A stretch of DNA of 64,000 nucleotides from Treponema sp. GTDB lineage: Bacteria > Spirochaetota > Spirochaetia > Treponematales > Breznakiellaceae. The position numbers and the translations under genes were made by a program. The notes under the pieces were generated by a model. That model saw only the letters and a list, made by a program, of their open reading frames with translations, was not told where the DNA came from and did no database searches. The stretch is from positions 1 through 64,000 of the forward strand of contig JAISAE010000088.1 in NCBI GenBank assembly GCA_031266875.1, read 5' to 3'. This document shows positions 44,716-53,171 of the stretch, piece by piece; the first letter of the stretch is position 1; every line of letters starts with the position of its first letter.

Positions 44716-45157
44716 TCGTCCTCGCAAGAATACGGTCAAAACTGTCGGCAAAGGCTTTGAGTTCCCGTTTTCCATACTGGGCAACCCGGTCTTTGTCGAG
44801 GCCGTTTTCTGCAAGTCCTACCATAAAGTCGCGCAGGGACAGCCGTTCCCGAATGTTTTCCGGCGTGTACTCCCATCCGCGGTCATCCATAACCATAACT
44901 GAGGCTTCTACAAGGCGCTGTGCAAGCGGTATGTCCCGCGTGATCACAAGATCGCCAGCGCGGGCAAGCGCGACAATGCGATCATCAGCCATGCCCTCAC
45001 CGGACGGGCAAAGTTCCATCAGCGCGGTTGGGCCGCTTATGCCCGGAATCGGACGGTTCGCTACGAAAACCGCCTGAATACCAGTTCGCGCCGAGGCGCG
45101 TAACACCGCCGTCCGCGTGAGACGGGGACAGGAATCTGCGTCAATAAAGATTCTCAT
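44690..45157 (-). CDS. YaiI/YqxD (DUF188) family protein
   Basis: A 155-residue PIN-like-fold protein: FIDADSCP at the N-terminus, then ADDRIVALARAGDLVITRDIPLA and DDRGWEYTPENIR, which define the family. Its activity is not well established. It overlaps the ppiC 3' end and lies 12 bases after manA. Confidence 0.9.
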   Translation of the reverse strand: MRIFIDADSCPRLTRTAVLRASARTGIQAVFVANRPIPGISGPTALMELCPSGEGMADDRIVALARAGDLVITRDIPLAQRLVEASVMVMDDRGWEYTPENIRERLSLRDFMVGLAENGLDKDRVAQYGKRELKAFADSFDRILARTINPSVRYI

Positions 45158-45169
45158 CTTGCTTTCTTT

Positions 45170-46354
45170 TCAGGCTGAAAAGTTAGGCGTGGCGCTGTAG
45201 AGGGTGTAGGCTCCAGTGATGGCAAGCGGCACTCCTGCGTCCGCTGGAATGAAGGCTGAGTCGCCTTGACCAAGCGTAAGGCCGTCAATATTAGCCGCTC
45301 CTTCGGTAACAATGATAATGGCTGGACCGCATATAGGTAGCTCACGGCATTCACCATTGCCGCTTACCACGGACAGGGCGAACTCACGACTCGGCGTCTG
45401 GTAAGTATTCCCTTGAGGCGTGAGGATTTGTGGCTTAAACGCGGAGAAACTCAGGATGCGGAGAAGCTCATCAATGGCAATATGCTTGGAAGTGAGGCCT
45501 CCGCGCAGAACATTATCCGAGTTGGCCATGAGTTCCACGCCAAGCCCTTCTATGTAGGCGTGTAATACACCGGCGGGAAGGTAAACCGCCTCGCCCGGCT
45601 TGAGTTCAATCACATTGAGATAGAGCGGCGCGATTATCGCCGGATCGCACGGGTAGAGCCGCGCAAAAGAGGCAATGAACTCATAGGCTTTGACCTGCGT
45701 CGTGTGTAAACACGCAGCGAACTCGCTTAAGGCGCTTCGCGTATTAAACGAAAGGCCAAAGAGTGCCTTGAGAAAGCCGTTCAAGGCCGCGCCTTCGTCG
45801 GGGTCCCGCAACGGCTTACGCAGGGTGTCAAGCGCACTGACAAGCGCAGGGGGCGCTCCAGCGACAAACGCCGTCAGTCCTGTGTCAATGTCTGCGGGCT
45901 TTTTAAAGCCGCACATTGCCGTGAATGGCGTGAGGGCACAGAGAATCTCCGGCTTATGGTTTGCATCTTTGTAGTTACGGTTTGGCGCTTTAAGCGATAT
46001 GCCCATAGCGTTCTCGCGCTCAAAACCAGCCCGCGCCTGCGCCTGCGTCGGGTGCGCCTGTATCGAAAGTGGCTTACCAGCAGCAAGCATCTTGAACAGA
46101 AATGGTATGGTTCCAAATGCTTTTTCAGTATCCTCACCCAGATAGCGGCGGGGATTCCGGTTTATCAGTGTAGAGAGCGGGATACATGTGCCTTCATACT
46201 CAAGCGCCGAAGGCCCCTCCGCATGAACCCCCATCCATAACTCGGCCCAGGTCTTCTTTTCAGGGTTATCCTTGCCCAGCAAGTGCGGAATCCAGTCAGG
46301 CGAACCCCAATCGTAGTACTTTACCTGGTTTTCCAGCCTATATAAATGCGTCAT
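45170..46354 (-). CDS. manA: Mannose-6-phosphate isomerase, class I
   Basis: Interconverts mannose 6-phosphate and fructose 6-phosphate. The 394-residue protein has the zinc-ligand segments (LSIQAHPT; NHKPEILCAL) and the late histidine (LPAGVLHAYIEG). Length fits class I enzymes. Overlaps the zapA-like gene by four bases, so it is in the same transcript. Confidence 0.92.
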   Translation of the reverse strand: MTHLYRLENQVKYYDWGSPDWIPHLLGKDNPEKKTWAELWMGVHAEGPSALEYEGTCIPLSTLINRNPRRYLGEDTEKAFGTIPFLFKMLAAGKPLSIQAHPTQAQARAGFERENAMGISLKAPNRNYKDANHKPEILCALTPFTAMCGFKKPADIDTGLTAFVAGAPPALVSALDTLRKPLRDPDEGAALNGFLKALFGLSFNTRSALSEFAACLHTTQVKAYEFIASFARLYPCDPAIIAPLYLNVIELKPGEAVYLPAGVLHAYIEGLGVELMANSDNVLRGGLTSKHIAIDELLRILSFSAFKPQILTPQGNTYQTPSREFALSVVSGNGECRELPICGPAIIIVTEGAANIDGLTLGQGDSAFIPADAGVPLAITGAYTLYSATPNFSA

Positions 46355-46689
46355 ACCTTATATTCCAGAACCTTATCAATGCGGGCGATCAGATCGAGGG
46401 CGATCTGATCAGCTTCCCGTGTTTCGTGTTCCCACGCTTCTTCCTTGGCTGTTTCGCGGCTATACATCCTCTGAATCTCATCACAGAGCAAAAACCCTGT
46501 GAGAACTGCAGTTTTAAGCGGATCACGAAGCCCGTAAGCCTTTTGAATATGCTCAATAGCCGTACGATAGTTAACTAAAAGGCCCTGGAGATATGCCGGT
46601 TCCTCTTCCGCTGAAATGAACAAAGAGGTTCCCAATATATCAATGTACAAATCACTCTTTTTTGAGCTTGAGAAAACTTTCTTCTTCAT
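46351..46689 (-). CDS. zapA: Cell division protein ZapA-like
   Basis: A 112-residue protein: N-terminal beta strand segment LYIDILGTSLFISAEEEPAYL, then a long helix with LLCDEIQRMYSRE. ZapA binds FtsZ polymers and promotes Z-ring assembly. It precedes manA and follows a coiled-coil gene that may be its ZapB-like partner. Confidence 0.8.
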   Translation of the reverse strand: MKKKVFSSSKKSDLYIDILGTSLFISAEEEPAYLQGLLVNYRTAIEHIQKAYGLRDPLKTAVLTGFLLCDEIQRMYSRETAKEEAWEHETREADQIALDLIARIDKVLEYKV

Positions 46690-46721
46690 GGGAACCGCTC
46701 GAAACCAACCACAGTCCCGCG

Positions 46722-47141
46722 TTACTGCGGCTGTGCCTCACCCTCTGAGGACTGCTGTTCCTGAACCGGAGTATCCATGATTTCGGCTCCGGTAGTTTCA
46801 GAATTTTCGGGAATTTCCACTGGAGCCAGAATTTCTTCCACAGCTTCTAAGATATCAGCCGACGGAACATCGTCTGAGGGTACGCTTGCTGAGGGCGAAA
46901 GGCTTTTATCAATGGTGTCCTCAAACTGGTTAAGCCGGTTAAGCGCGGAAAGTATCTCCTCTTCAATGCGCCCCTGCTCTTCCTTGAAACTCTGAATCAG
47001 AGCTTCAAGCTCATCAACCTGCTTCTGGTATGAGTCAAGCTGGTCTTTAAGCTGATCATTTTCTTCGGTGAGGCGTTTTACAAAATCAATCGCCTTAGCA
47101 ACTTTTGATTCCAGAAGTTTCACATGGTCAAGTGTTCCCAT
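46722..47141 (-). CDS. Coiled-coil protein, ZapB-like
   Basis: A 139-residue protein whose first 75 residues are a coiled coil (KLLESKVAKAIDFVKRLTEEN), with an acidic/proline-rich tail. The layout next to zapA suggests a ZapB-type division helper, but this is inference. The start at 47141 lies right after the rplT stop; the track start at 47177 is an overlapping extension. Confidence 0.65.
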   Translation of the reverse strand: MGTLDHVKLLESKVAKAIDFVKRLTEENDQLKDQLDSYQKQVDELEALIQSFKEEQGRIEEEILSALNRLNQFEDTIDKSLSPSASVPSDDVPSADILEAVEEILAPVEIPENSETTGAEIMDTPVQEQQSSEGEAQPQ

Positions 47142-47142
47142 T

Positions 47143-47502
47143 CTATGCCCCCAATGCCTGTCGCGCCTGCGCGACAATCACCTTAAACGCAGTCGCATCC
47201 TCAAGCGCCAGAAAAGCCAGTGCTTTTCGGTTAAGAATTATACCAGCTTTGTTCAGACCTTCAATAAACCGCGAATAGCTCATACCTTCGCTGCGACATG
47301 CCGCGTTGATACGGACGATCCAGAGTGCGCGGAAGTCACCTTTCCGATCTTTCCGGTCACGGTATGCATAAGTAAGCCCCTTGGCAACTGCATCCTTAGC
47401 AGTCTTATAGTTCGAATGTCGACGCCCCCAGTAGCCTTTGGCCAGTTTCAGTATCTTTTTCCTGTGATTCTTTCGTTTAGAACCATCCACCGCTCTTGAC
47501 AT
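47143..47502 (-). CDS. rplT: 50S ribosomal protein L20
   Basis: A 119-residue basic protein (GYWGRRHSNYKTAKDAVAKG; NAACRSEGMSYSRFI) matching bL20 in size and sequence. Part of the classic infC-rpmI-rplT operon. L20 commonly feeds back on this operon in other bacteria; no such leader was identified here. Confidence 0.97.
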   Translation of the reverse strand: MSRAVDGSKRKNHRKKILKLAKGYWGRRHSNYKTAKDAVAKGLTYAYRDRKDRKGDFRALWIVRINAACRSEGMSYSRFIEGLNKAGIILNRKALAFLALEDATAFKVIVAQARQALGA

Positions 47503-47528
47503 TTTCGTTAACTCCTTTTAGACACGCC

Positions 47529-47729
47529 TTAACCGTAAGGCATTAAGCGCTTTTTGATTGACGGCGTGTTATCAGCCGACAGGATACCCGCGTGGCGAAG
47601 ATTCCGCTTCCGTTTGGCAGACTTCTTGGTAAGAATATGGCGCAGGTTCTGTTTCTTATACTTCACCTTACCTGTCCCCGTGAATGAATACCGTTTGGCC
47701 GCGCTCTTTTTTGTTTTCATTTTTGGCAT
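47529..47729 (-). CDS. rpmI: 50S ribosomal protein L35
   Basis: 66 residues, basic, [20 protein letters not shown] then [13 protein letters not shown], as in bL35. Located between infC and rplT as usual. Confidence 0.97.
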   Translation of the reverse strand: MPKMKTKKSAAKRYSFTGTGKVKYKKQNLRHILTKKSAKRKRNLRHAGILSADNTPSIKKRLMPYG

Positions 47730-47739
47730 GATATCTATC

Positions 47740-48258
47740 CTATTTTTTGGTTTTGGGACTCAATACCATGGACATGAACCGACCTTCCATTGTCGGTGGC
47801 TTATCCATCACATAGCTTCCCTCAATTCGTTTCAGCATATCCTTGAGAACCTCCAACCCCAGTTCGGTATGAGCAAGCTCACGGCCTCTGAATCGGACCG
47901 TAACCTTGACCTTGTTGCCTTCGCTAAGAAACTCCTGAATATGTTTAGACTTGAAATCCATGTCATGCTCATCAATCTTAGGCTGCATACGGATTTCTTT
48001 CATCTTCAATAATTTCTGTTTCTTCTTTGAATCCCGGACTTTCTTTTCATTCTCGAATTTGAACTTACCGTAATCCATAATCTTGACAACTGGTGGACTG
48101 GCTTGTGGCGCGACTTCCACAAGATCAAGATTCTGCTCTCTGGCGATTGCGAGCGCTTCTATGGTAGGCATAATACCCTGCTGTTCATTCCCATCCCGGA
48201 TGAGACGAACTTCCCGCACCCGAATCTGTTCATTAATCCGTAAATCCTTACCCGACAA
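47740..48258 (-). CDS. infC: Translation initiation factor IF-3
   Basis: A 172-residue protein with the IF3 N-domain start ([15 protein letters not shown]) and C-domain ([18 protein letters not shown]). The start codon is TTG at 48258, with GGGAGG close by. IF-3 discriminates against non-AUG starts, so the rare start likely gives autoregulation, as AUU does in E. coli. First gene of infC-rpmI-rplT. Confidence 0.95.
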   Translation of the reverse strand: MSGKDLRINEQIRVREVRLIRDGNEQQGIMPTIEALAIAREQNLDLVEVAPQASPPVVKIMDYGKFKFENEKKVRDSKKKQKLLKMKEIRMQPKIDEHDMDFKSKHIQEFLSEGNKVKVTVRFRGRELAHTELGLEVLKDMLKRIEGSYVMDKPPTMEGRFMSMVLSPKTKK

Positions 48259-48305
48259 CTGACCTCCCCGTTGGTTTCCAACAATATCGCTAAAACTTAC
48301 AAATC

Positions 48306-48336
48306 AGTATAGGCGAAAAGTGTGCAATTGTGTCAA
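48306..48336 (-). promoter_or_regulatory. Possible infC operon promoter
   Basis: On the minus strand TTGACA (48336-48331) and TATACT (48311-48306) are separated by 19 bases, longer than ideal. They lie about 50-80 bases before the infC start. Confidence 0.45.
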
Positions 48337-48362
48337 GTAGGTGGAACGTGGCGTGATGTTCT

Positions 48363-48788
48363 TCAGCCATTTTTTTCAAAAAGGTCCTGTAGTTCCGCCT
48401 TGATATCCTCCGTGGGTCTTGAGAATATATCCACCTCACTTTCATCGCCGACCATGCTGACCTTGCCCTCAAAAAACATCTTATCGGCAATCTGCAACCT
48501 ACGGGTCTTGATGTCGCCTTTGAGCCTGCCACCTGGACAGATCACAATCTTGTCCACAGCGTCCACCGGCGAGGTTACGGTTCCGCGAATAACGAGCGAT
48601 GTTACCAGAATTTTCGTGGCTTCAACATTCGCACCCTCTTCAACAATGAGGTCGCCATGATCAACGGCCTCAATCGTTCCCTGAAACGTTCCCTTGATAG
48701 AGAGCGTTTCCTTAAACTTGAGGTCCCCAACAAAAGTGGTAGCGGAACCAAAGATCACATGGTGGATCCCGTCTTTTCTCAGTGTCAT
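48363..48788 (-). CDS. Bactofilin
   Basis: A 141-residue right-handed beta-helix protein (IKGTFQGTIEAVDHGDLIVEEG; TILV-rich turns such as GTVTSPVDAVDKIVICPGG). Bactofilins polymerise without nucleotide and are used by spirochaetes for cell shape. The start at 48788 overlaps the stop of the response-regulator gene by four bases; the extra residues of the track ORF are out of family. Confidence 0.88.
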   Translation of the reverse strand: MTLRKDGIHHVIFGSATTFVGDLKFKETLSIKGTFQGTIEAVDHGDLIVEEGANVEATKILVTSLVIRGTVTSPVDAVDKIVICPGGRLKGDIKTRRLQIADKMFFEGKVSMVGDESEVDIFSRPTEDIKAELQDLFEKNG

Positions 48789-49483
48789 GATTCTTGCCCC
48801 GCGCCATGAACCTGATCTTTCAGAATGGTAAGCTCTATCTCGTTTCTTTTGGGGTTTTTCCGCTGGATACACTCATTGAGCGCGGACACACGGTTCTTTA
48901 CGTCCTGAGCCTTGTCGCGTATAATGTCCAAAAGCGCATTGAAGGTATTGCGGTCAATTTCGTTGTCGGTTTGCGCGACGGCCGCGTCAAGCTCATTGAT
49001 GTTTTTCACAAAGTCAGCCATGCAGGTTTTTAGTTCAGCGCTCAGGCTTTCGGCAAGGCGCAGACGCGATTCGTCTAGGCTTATCTGAGTAAAAAGCTCA
49101 CGATTGCGGAGCGCAACCCGAATCCGCGCCAGCACTTCGGAAAAGTTAAAGGGCTTGGTAATGTAGTCCTCCACACCCAAGTCAAAACTGTCAACCTTGT
49201 CCTTCACATCGTCCAGCGCTGAAAGCATGATGATAGGAATGTTCCGAAACTCAGGATCGCTCTTGAGTATTTTGGTGACTTCCCAGCCAGACATCTTAGG
49301 CATAATGTTATCAAGTATGATGAGGTTAGGGCGGAACTCCGCCGCCTTTTCCAAACCTTCCTCGCCGTTACGCGCCAGTTCAACGCTAAACCCTAACTTT
49401 TCAAGCATCAAATCAAAAAACTCAAGATTTATATTTTCATCATCAATGATGAGAATTTTCTGTTGTTGCGCTTGCTGATCCAT
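48785..49483 (-). CDS. Response regulator with C-terminal helical domain
   Basis: A 232-residue protein: receiver domain (phospho-acceptor Asp58 in LIILDNIMPKMSGWEV; conserved Lys in YITKPFN), then a helical segment (about 130-220) without recognisable DNA-binding motif. It likely acts by protein-protein contact. The start overlaps the end of lnt by 41 bases. The neighbouring bactofilin is translationally coupled. Confidence 0.85.
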   Translation of the reverse strand: MDQQAQQQKILIIDDENINLEFFDLMLEKLGFSVELARNGEEGLEKAAEFRPNLIILDNIMPKMSGWEVTKILKSDPEFRNIPIIMLSALDDVKDKVDSFDLGVEDYITKPFNFSEVLARIRVALRNRELFTQISLDESRLRLAESLSAELKTCMADFVKNINELDAAVAQTDNEIDRNTFNALLDIIRDKAQDVKNRVSALNECIQRKNPKRNEIELTILKDQVHGAGQES

Positions 49484-51215
49484 ACAGGCCTCCCTTTCGC
49501 CTTTTTAGTTTGATTATAGCCAAAGTGATCTTTATGAGCAACAGAGAAAGCGCGATAAACAGCGTTACGCGGGGGAAAAAATCACCATACTGTGTGTACA
49601 GCGATGTGGTGGTAACAATCGGTACTGTGGCGGTAAGCTGGGCCTCGACAAAGGGCTTGGCCATGGCGATAACCTTGCCGTTAGGGTCTATTGCAGCGGT
49701 CTGTCCGGACGCGGTGGACCGCACAAAGGAGCGACGGTTTTCCACAGCCCTGAACACAGCCATCGAAAGGTGCTGAGTCTGCGCTGGTAGGCTCTTCGAC
49801 CAGGCGTCATTCGTCAGGTTAACGAGGAGTTCCGCCCCGTTACGCACAAACTCGCGTGAAAGGTAGCCAAAGGTATCCTCAAAACAGATGGGGGTTGAGA
49901 ACTTGAGCCCATTTATTTCCATAACCGTGAATTCGGTTCCCTTCTCCCAGAAGTGAGTATCAGCATTCCTGAGCATATCGTAGATCATGGGAAACTGCTT
50001 CCGATAGGGGAACGACTCGGTAAATGGCACGAGGTGGAACTTGCGATAGATACCGGCGGCAATGCCTTTGGAGACATCGCCCTTATTGTTGGCGAAAAGC
50101 ATAGCCGCGTTATAGTCCACGCGGTAGTTTTCATCGGCGTTGGGGTTTTTGTCCGGCTCCTTGCGGGCGTCATCATTGCCGATTACAAAAGGCACATCCC
50201 GCGACGCGATGTAATCCAGCAGCTCCCGTATCAGACGGTACGATTCCTGATGGTCGCGGTAGGTGATATGCCAGTAGATGCGGGGGACAAAGGCGGTTTC
50301 AGACCAGACGATAAGGTCAAGGTTAGGGGTCTTGGCGATGGCCTCATCAGAAAGCCGCCGCAGCACCTCGTAATTCCTCCTATATTCTACCATATCGCCG
50401 CGCCAGGGGTCGGTGTTGTGCTGGATGAGGGCAACTGTCTTGGTAGGCGCGTCCGTGTAATTAATGCGGGAGACCGCGCCATAGACCAGAGTTCCGATCA
50501 GCGCCGCAATCCACACCACGCCAATGACGCTATCGGCCATGTCAAACGGCGTAAAGACAAACACATTTCGCTCTTTGCCTTTTTCCGTCAGCTTGAACGT
50601 AAATGACAGCTTGAAAAACGCCGCCAAGTTTAAGCCGTCCGGCAAGCCGCACAACTGCGTCCTATTCAAGGCCGCCGCCAGATACAGCGAGGGGAAAATC
50701 ACGAGAGCGGAAACGCCCCACACGCCAAAGATGTCCGCGATCTGGATAATAGGAACCATGCGCCATTGGGAATAGCCGGTTATGCCATAGGAATAGCCCA
50801 GAAAGCCCAGGGTACGCAGGTACTCGAAGCTGATCCATAACAACCACTGAAGGATATAGCCACGTTTGGGGAAGAGCATGACCGAGAGTTTTAACAAGGG
50901 AAAGAAAAACATGAAGTAGACAAGGTAGATTAGACCCACCGCGTCATCAGCAAGCGGGTGGAACACGCTTAACCAGTAGTTAAACAGCCCATACGCGCCA
51001 AAACCGAAGAGTGCGCCCCAGAAAAACGACGCGCCAAGCGAGACACGGTACAGAAGCCAGACAACTGGAACATAAACAATCCATGCAAGAAGGGGAAGAC
51101 CGTTTTCAAACAGCAGATTGGGGAATGACGCGGCAAAAAGTATGATTCCTGCTACGACCACTGCCAGATGGGTAAAAAAAGTTCTTAACCTTTTTCGGCC
51201 ATTAAACAAACTCAT
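49443..51215 (-). CDS. lnt: Apolipoprotein N-acyltransferase
   Basis: Adds the third acyl chain to lipoproteins in the inner membrane. The 590-residue protein has about seven N-terminal helices and a nitrilase domain with the catalytic set: Glu in VWSETAF, Lys in YRKFHLVPFTE and Cys in TPICFEDTFG. It is longer than the E. coli enzyme (about 510), with extra sequence between membrane and nitrilase parts. Start overlaps the HU gene stop (ATGA). Confidence 0.92.
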   Translation of the reverse strand: MSLFNGRKRLRTFFTHLAVVVAGIILFAASFPNLLFENGLPLLAWIVYVPVVWLLYRVSLGASFFWGALFGFGAYGLFNYWLSVFHPLADDAVGLIYLVYFMFFFPLLKLSVMLFPKRGYILQWLLWISFEYLRTLGFLGYSYGITGYSQWRMVPIIQIADIFGVWGVSALVIFPSLYLAAALNRTQLCGLPDGLNLAAFFKLSFTFKLTEKGKERNVFVFTPFDMADSVIGVVWIAALIGTLVYGAVSRINYTDAPTKTVALIQHNTDPWRGDMVEYRRNYEVLRRLSDEAIAKTPNLDLIVWSETAFVPRIYWHITYRDHQESYRLIRELLDYIASRDVPFVIGNDDARKEPDKNPNADENYRVDYNAAMLFANNKGDVSKGIAAGIYRKFHLVPFTESFPYRKQFPMIYDMLRNADTHFWEKGTEFTVMEINGLKFSTPICFEDTFGYLSREFVRNGAELLVNLTNDAWSKSLPAQTQHLSMAVFRAVENRRSFVRSTASGQTAAIDPNGKVIAMAKPFVEAQLTATVPIVTTTSLYTQYGDFFPRVTLFIALSLLLIKITLAIIKLKRRKGGLYGSASATTENSHH

Positions 51216-51595
51216 AGGCTACAAGAGCTTGCCGAATCGCTCCGGCAAGCCCAATCCTTTTGGATTGGACCGCTGACTGACCGCTTATCCGGTTCCCCAG
51301 CAAGGTTCCACACATCCTGCCGCAGTTCCTTCCCTGCCCTGAAGATAACCCTCCCATGATCATCAACCGACACAATGTCTCCGGTTTTGGGGTTCCGCGC
51401 CCGTTTACGGCCCTTCCTTACCTTTACTTCAAAGGTTCCAAACCCCCGCATCTCAATGACCATGTTGTCAACCAAGGCTTTTTTTATCTTATCAACAAAG
51501 TTGTCAACGATGAGTTTGATATATTCTCGATCAATACCCGTGTTTTCATACACAGCATCAATAAGATCAGCCTTGGTACACTTGTTTTCCGTCAT
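51212..51595 (-). CDS. HU-family DNA-binding protein
   Basis: A 127-residue histone-like protein: HU core up to about residue 95 (TKADLIDAVYENTGIDREYI; IEMRGFGTFEVKVRKGRKRARNPKTG). It carries an extra tail of about 30 residues. The DNA encoding the tail holds an 8-bp inverted repeat (GCTTGCCG, 51227-51250) close to the stop, unusual inside a gene. Confidence 0.92.
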   Translation of the reverse strand: MTENKCTKADLIDAVYENTGIDREYIKLIVDNFVDKIKKALVDNMVIEMRGFGTFEVKVRKGRKRARNPKTGDIVSVDDHGRVIFRAGKELRQDVWNLAGEPDKRSVSGPIQKDWACRSDSASSCSL

Positions 51596-51607
51596 AAGCC
51601 CACGCGG

Positions 51608-51883
51608 CTACTGCGCCGCCTTGATGGAGTTAAAAAGCCGCTGCATCCGCGATTTTTTACGAGACGCCGCATTCTTCTTGATGATGCCCTTCCGCGACGC
51701 AGTGTCGAGCTTCTTGATCATGTCTTTCAGAGCTGTTTCAGCCTCTGACACCGTTTTCTTCTGGGCCAGGGCTACAAACTTCTTCGCGCTCGTCCGCACG
51801 GAACTTTTCACCGCCTTGTTCCTCATCCGGCGCACCTCACTCTGCCGATGCCGCTTCTCAGCGGAACTACTTTTACCTGCCAA
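51608..51883 (-). CDS. rpsT: 30S ribosomal protein S20
   Basis: A 91-residue basic helical protein (AEKRHRQSEVRRMRNKAVKS; LDTASRKGIIKKNAASRKKS), as in bS20. The start is TTG at 51883, following AGGAG; the track ORF begins 13 codons earlier without support. It ends just before the HU gene. Confidence 0.94.
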   Translation of the reverse strand: MAGKSSSAEKRHRQSEVRRMRNKAVKSSVRTSAKKFVALAQKKTVSEAETALKDMIKKLDTASRKGIIKKNAASRKKSRMQRLFNSIKAAQ

Positions 51884-51973
51884 TTTGTTACTCCTGTTAA
51901 AGCACGCTGTTTTCCAGCGCACCGTTTTTGAAACATTGCTCTGCCACTGTTTATCAGTGACAGAGCGCGTCGC

Positions 51974-52147
51974 CTACTTAAAGTCCGAAGGACGCCGTTC
52001 AACCCGCTTACACTTCGCACATTCCGCGATGTTCCTCGCCTTTCCCTTGTCGAAAAGCGTTTTCATCTTGACTTCACCGCCGCAGGAACAAGAAAACTTC
52101 TGGGTAGCGCTGCTGGTACGGGAATTCTTACTAATCGTTTGCGCCAT
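51974..52147 (-). CDS. Small zinc-ribbon protein (57 residues), absent from the ORF track
   Basis: ATG at 52147 follows AAGGAGG by seven bases and opens 57 codons to TAG at 51974. The protein has an N-terminal Ser/Thr-rich start, then CSCGGEV and CAKCKR, giving a CxC...CxxC zinc-ribbon pattern, and ends RRPSDFK. I do not recognise it as a known ribosomal protein; bL33 has a different spacing. Its position between truA and the S20 gene, its basic charge and the good ribosome site support a real gene. A possible promoter is TTGACA at 52213-52208. Confidence 0.8.
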   Translation of the reverse strand: MAQTISKNSRTSSATQKFSCSCGGEVKMKTLFDKGKARNIAECAKCKRVERRPSDFK

Positions 52148-52185
52148 AATATTGCCTCCTTAGATAAATACTTAATACATAAGAA

Positions 52186-52213
52186 AATACTATAAACCCA
52201 AAAACCATGTCAA
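52186..52213 (-). promoter_or_regulatory. Possible promoter of the zinc-ribbon gene
   Basis: On the minus strand TTGACA (52213-52208) is followed by TATAGTAT; spacing to TAGTAT is 15 bases, shorter than ideal. The stretch 52214-52415 holds no other feature I can support. Confidence 0.4.
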
Positions 52214-52415
52214 CATCATCTCAACCGTTCTGACCATAGCGGCACAACCTTTACCGGCTGATGATCCATGTGCCAAACAGTGCGCAAGTCTTCTTCCCGC
52301 CGCGCCAGCGCCAACAGTCTGCGGACGACTCGTGAAGTTCATCATGAACACGACGTTACCGCGAAGCTGCGCTATAACGCTGTCAGGAAACAACAAACGC
52401 TCATAATCGGGATTG

Positions 52416-53171
52416 TCAGTACGCCACATTCCACAGGAAAAGGCCGTGCGGCGGAGCAGTAGGGCCGGCCAACTTACGTTCACCAGAAGCGAGAAGTGCT
52501 TTGAACGTATCGGGCGATACGTCATGCTCCTCAAAGTACAGCAGTGTACCCACAATGGAACGAACCATCTTCCATAAAAAAGCATTAGCCGTGATTTCAA
52601 AAACCAGCGTATCACGCTCAACAAAAAACAGAGCGCCAAAAAAATAGCGGCTCCGTGAATGGCTGGGGTCTTTGGATAATGCAAAGGCCGAACAATCAAG
52701 CTCGCCCCGCAGACAGCGGGCATAACTGTTCAGACGCTCAATGCAAGGACGCCGCCAGAGCTGGAGCGCGTAACGCAGTTCATGGGGAAGCGCATGACGT
52801 CCCGCGATAACATAATAACGATAGGTACGGCTTTGGGCGTCAAAGCGGGCGTGAAACTCAGGACTGGCCTCCTGAGCGGAAAGCACCCGAATGTCCTGGG
52901 GCAAGAGACTGTTAAGCGCCGGCACAAAGCGTTCAGCCGCCATGTTTTTAATATCAGTATAAAAGTTGGCCACTTGCCCCGCCGCGTGTACGCCCGCATC
53001 GGTTCTGCCCGCCGCGCTCAGGCTCACCGGGCTCTTATGCAGCTTTGCCAGCGTTGCCTCAAGCGCGCCCTGTACAGTTCGTCTCGTGCTGCCGTCTTGC
53101 CTCTGCCAGCCGGAAAAGTCTGTCCCATCATAAGCCACCAGTAACCTGATATTCCTCTCAGTCCGACTCAT
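52416..53171 (-). CDS. truA: tRNA pseudouridine(38-40) synthase TruA
   Basis: A 251-residue enzyme: YDGTDFSGWQRQ at the N-terminus, catalytic-aspartate motif SAAGRTDAGVHA, then FLWKMVRSIVGTLL. It modifies the anticodon arm of tRNAs. The ATG at 53171 lies inside the last codons of the upstream gene; the track start at 53258 is not needed. Confidence 0.94.
   Translation of the reverse strand: MSRTERNIRLLVAYDGTDFSGWQRQDGSTRRTVQGALEATLAKLHKSPVSLSAAGRTDAGVHAAGQVANFYTDIKNMAAERFVPALNSLLPQDIRVLSAQEASPEFHARFDAQSRTYRYYVIAGRHALPHELRYALQLWRRPCIERLNSYARCLRGELDCSAFALSKDPSHSRSRYFFGALFFVERDTLVFEITANAFLWKMVRSIVGTLLYFEEHDVSPDTFKALLASGERKLAGPTAPPHGLFLWNVAY

Noticed and set aside
51227-51250. Hairpin GCTTGCCG/CGGCAAGC as a terminator inside the HU gene
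   Set aside because: It lies within coding sequence before the HU stop and lacks a T-tract; the next gene (lnt) starts at the stop codon, so termination there is unlikely.
52190-52723. 177-residue ORF overlapping truA
   Set aside because: Out-of-frame shadow of truA with no recognisable motif; the part outside truA also shows none.
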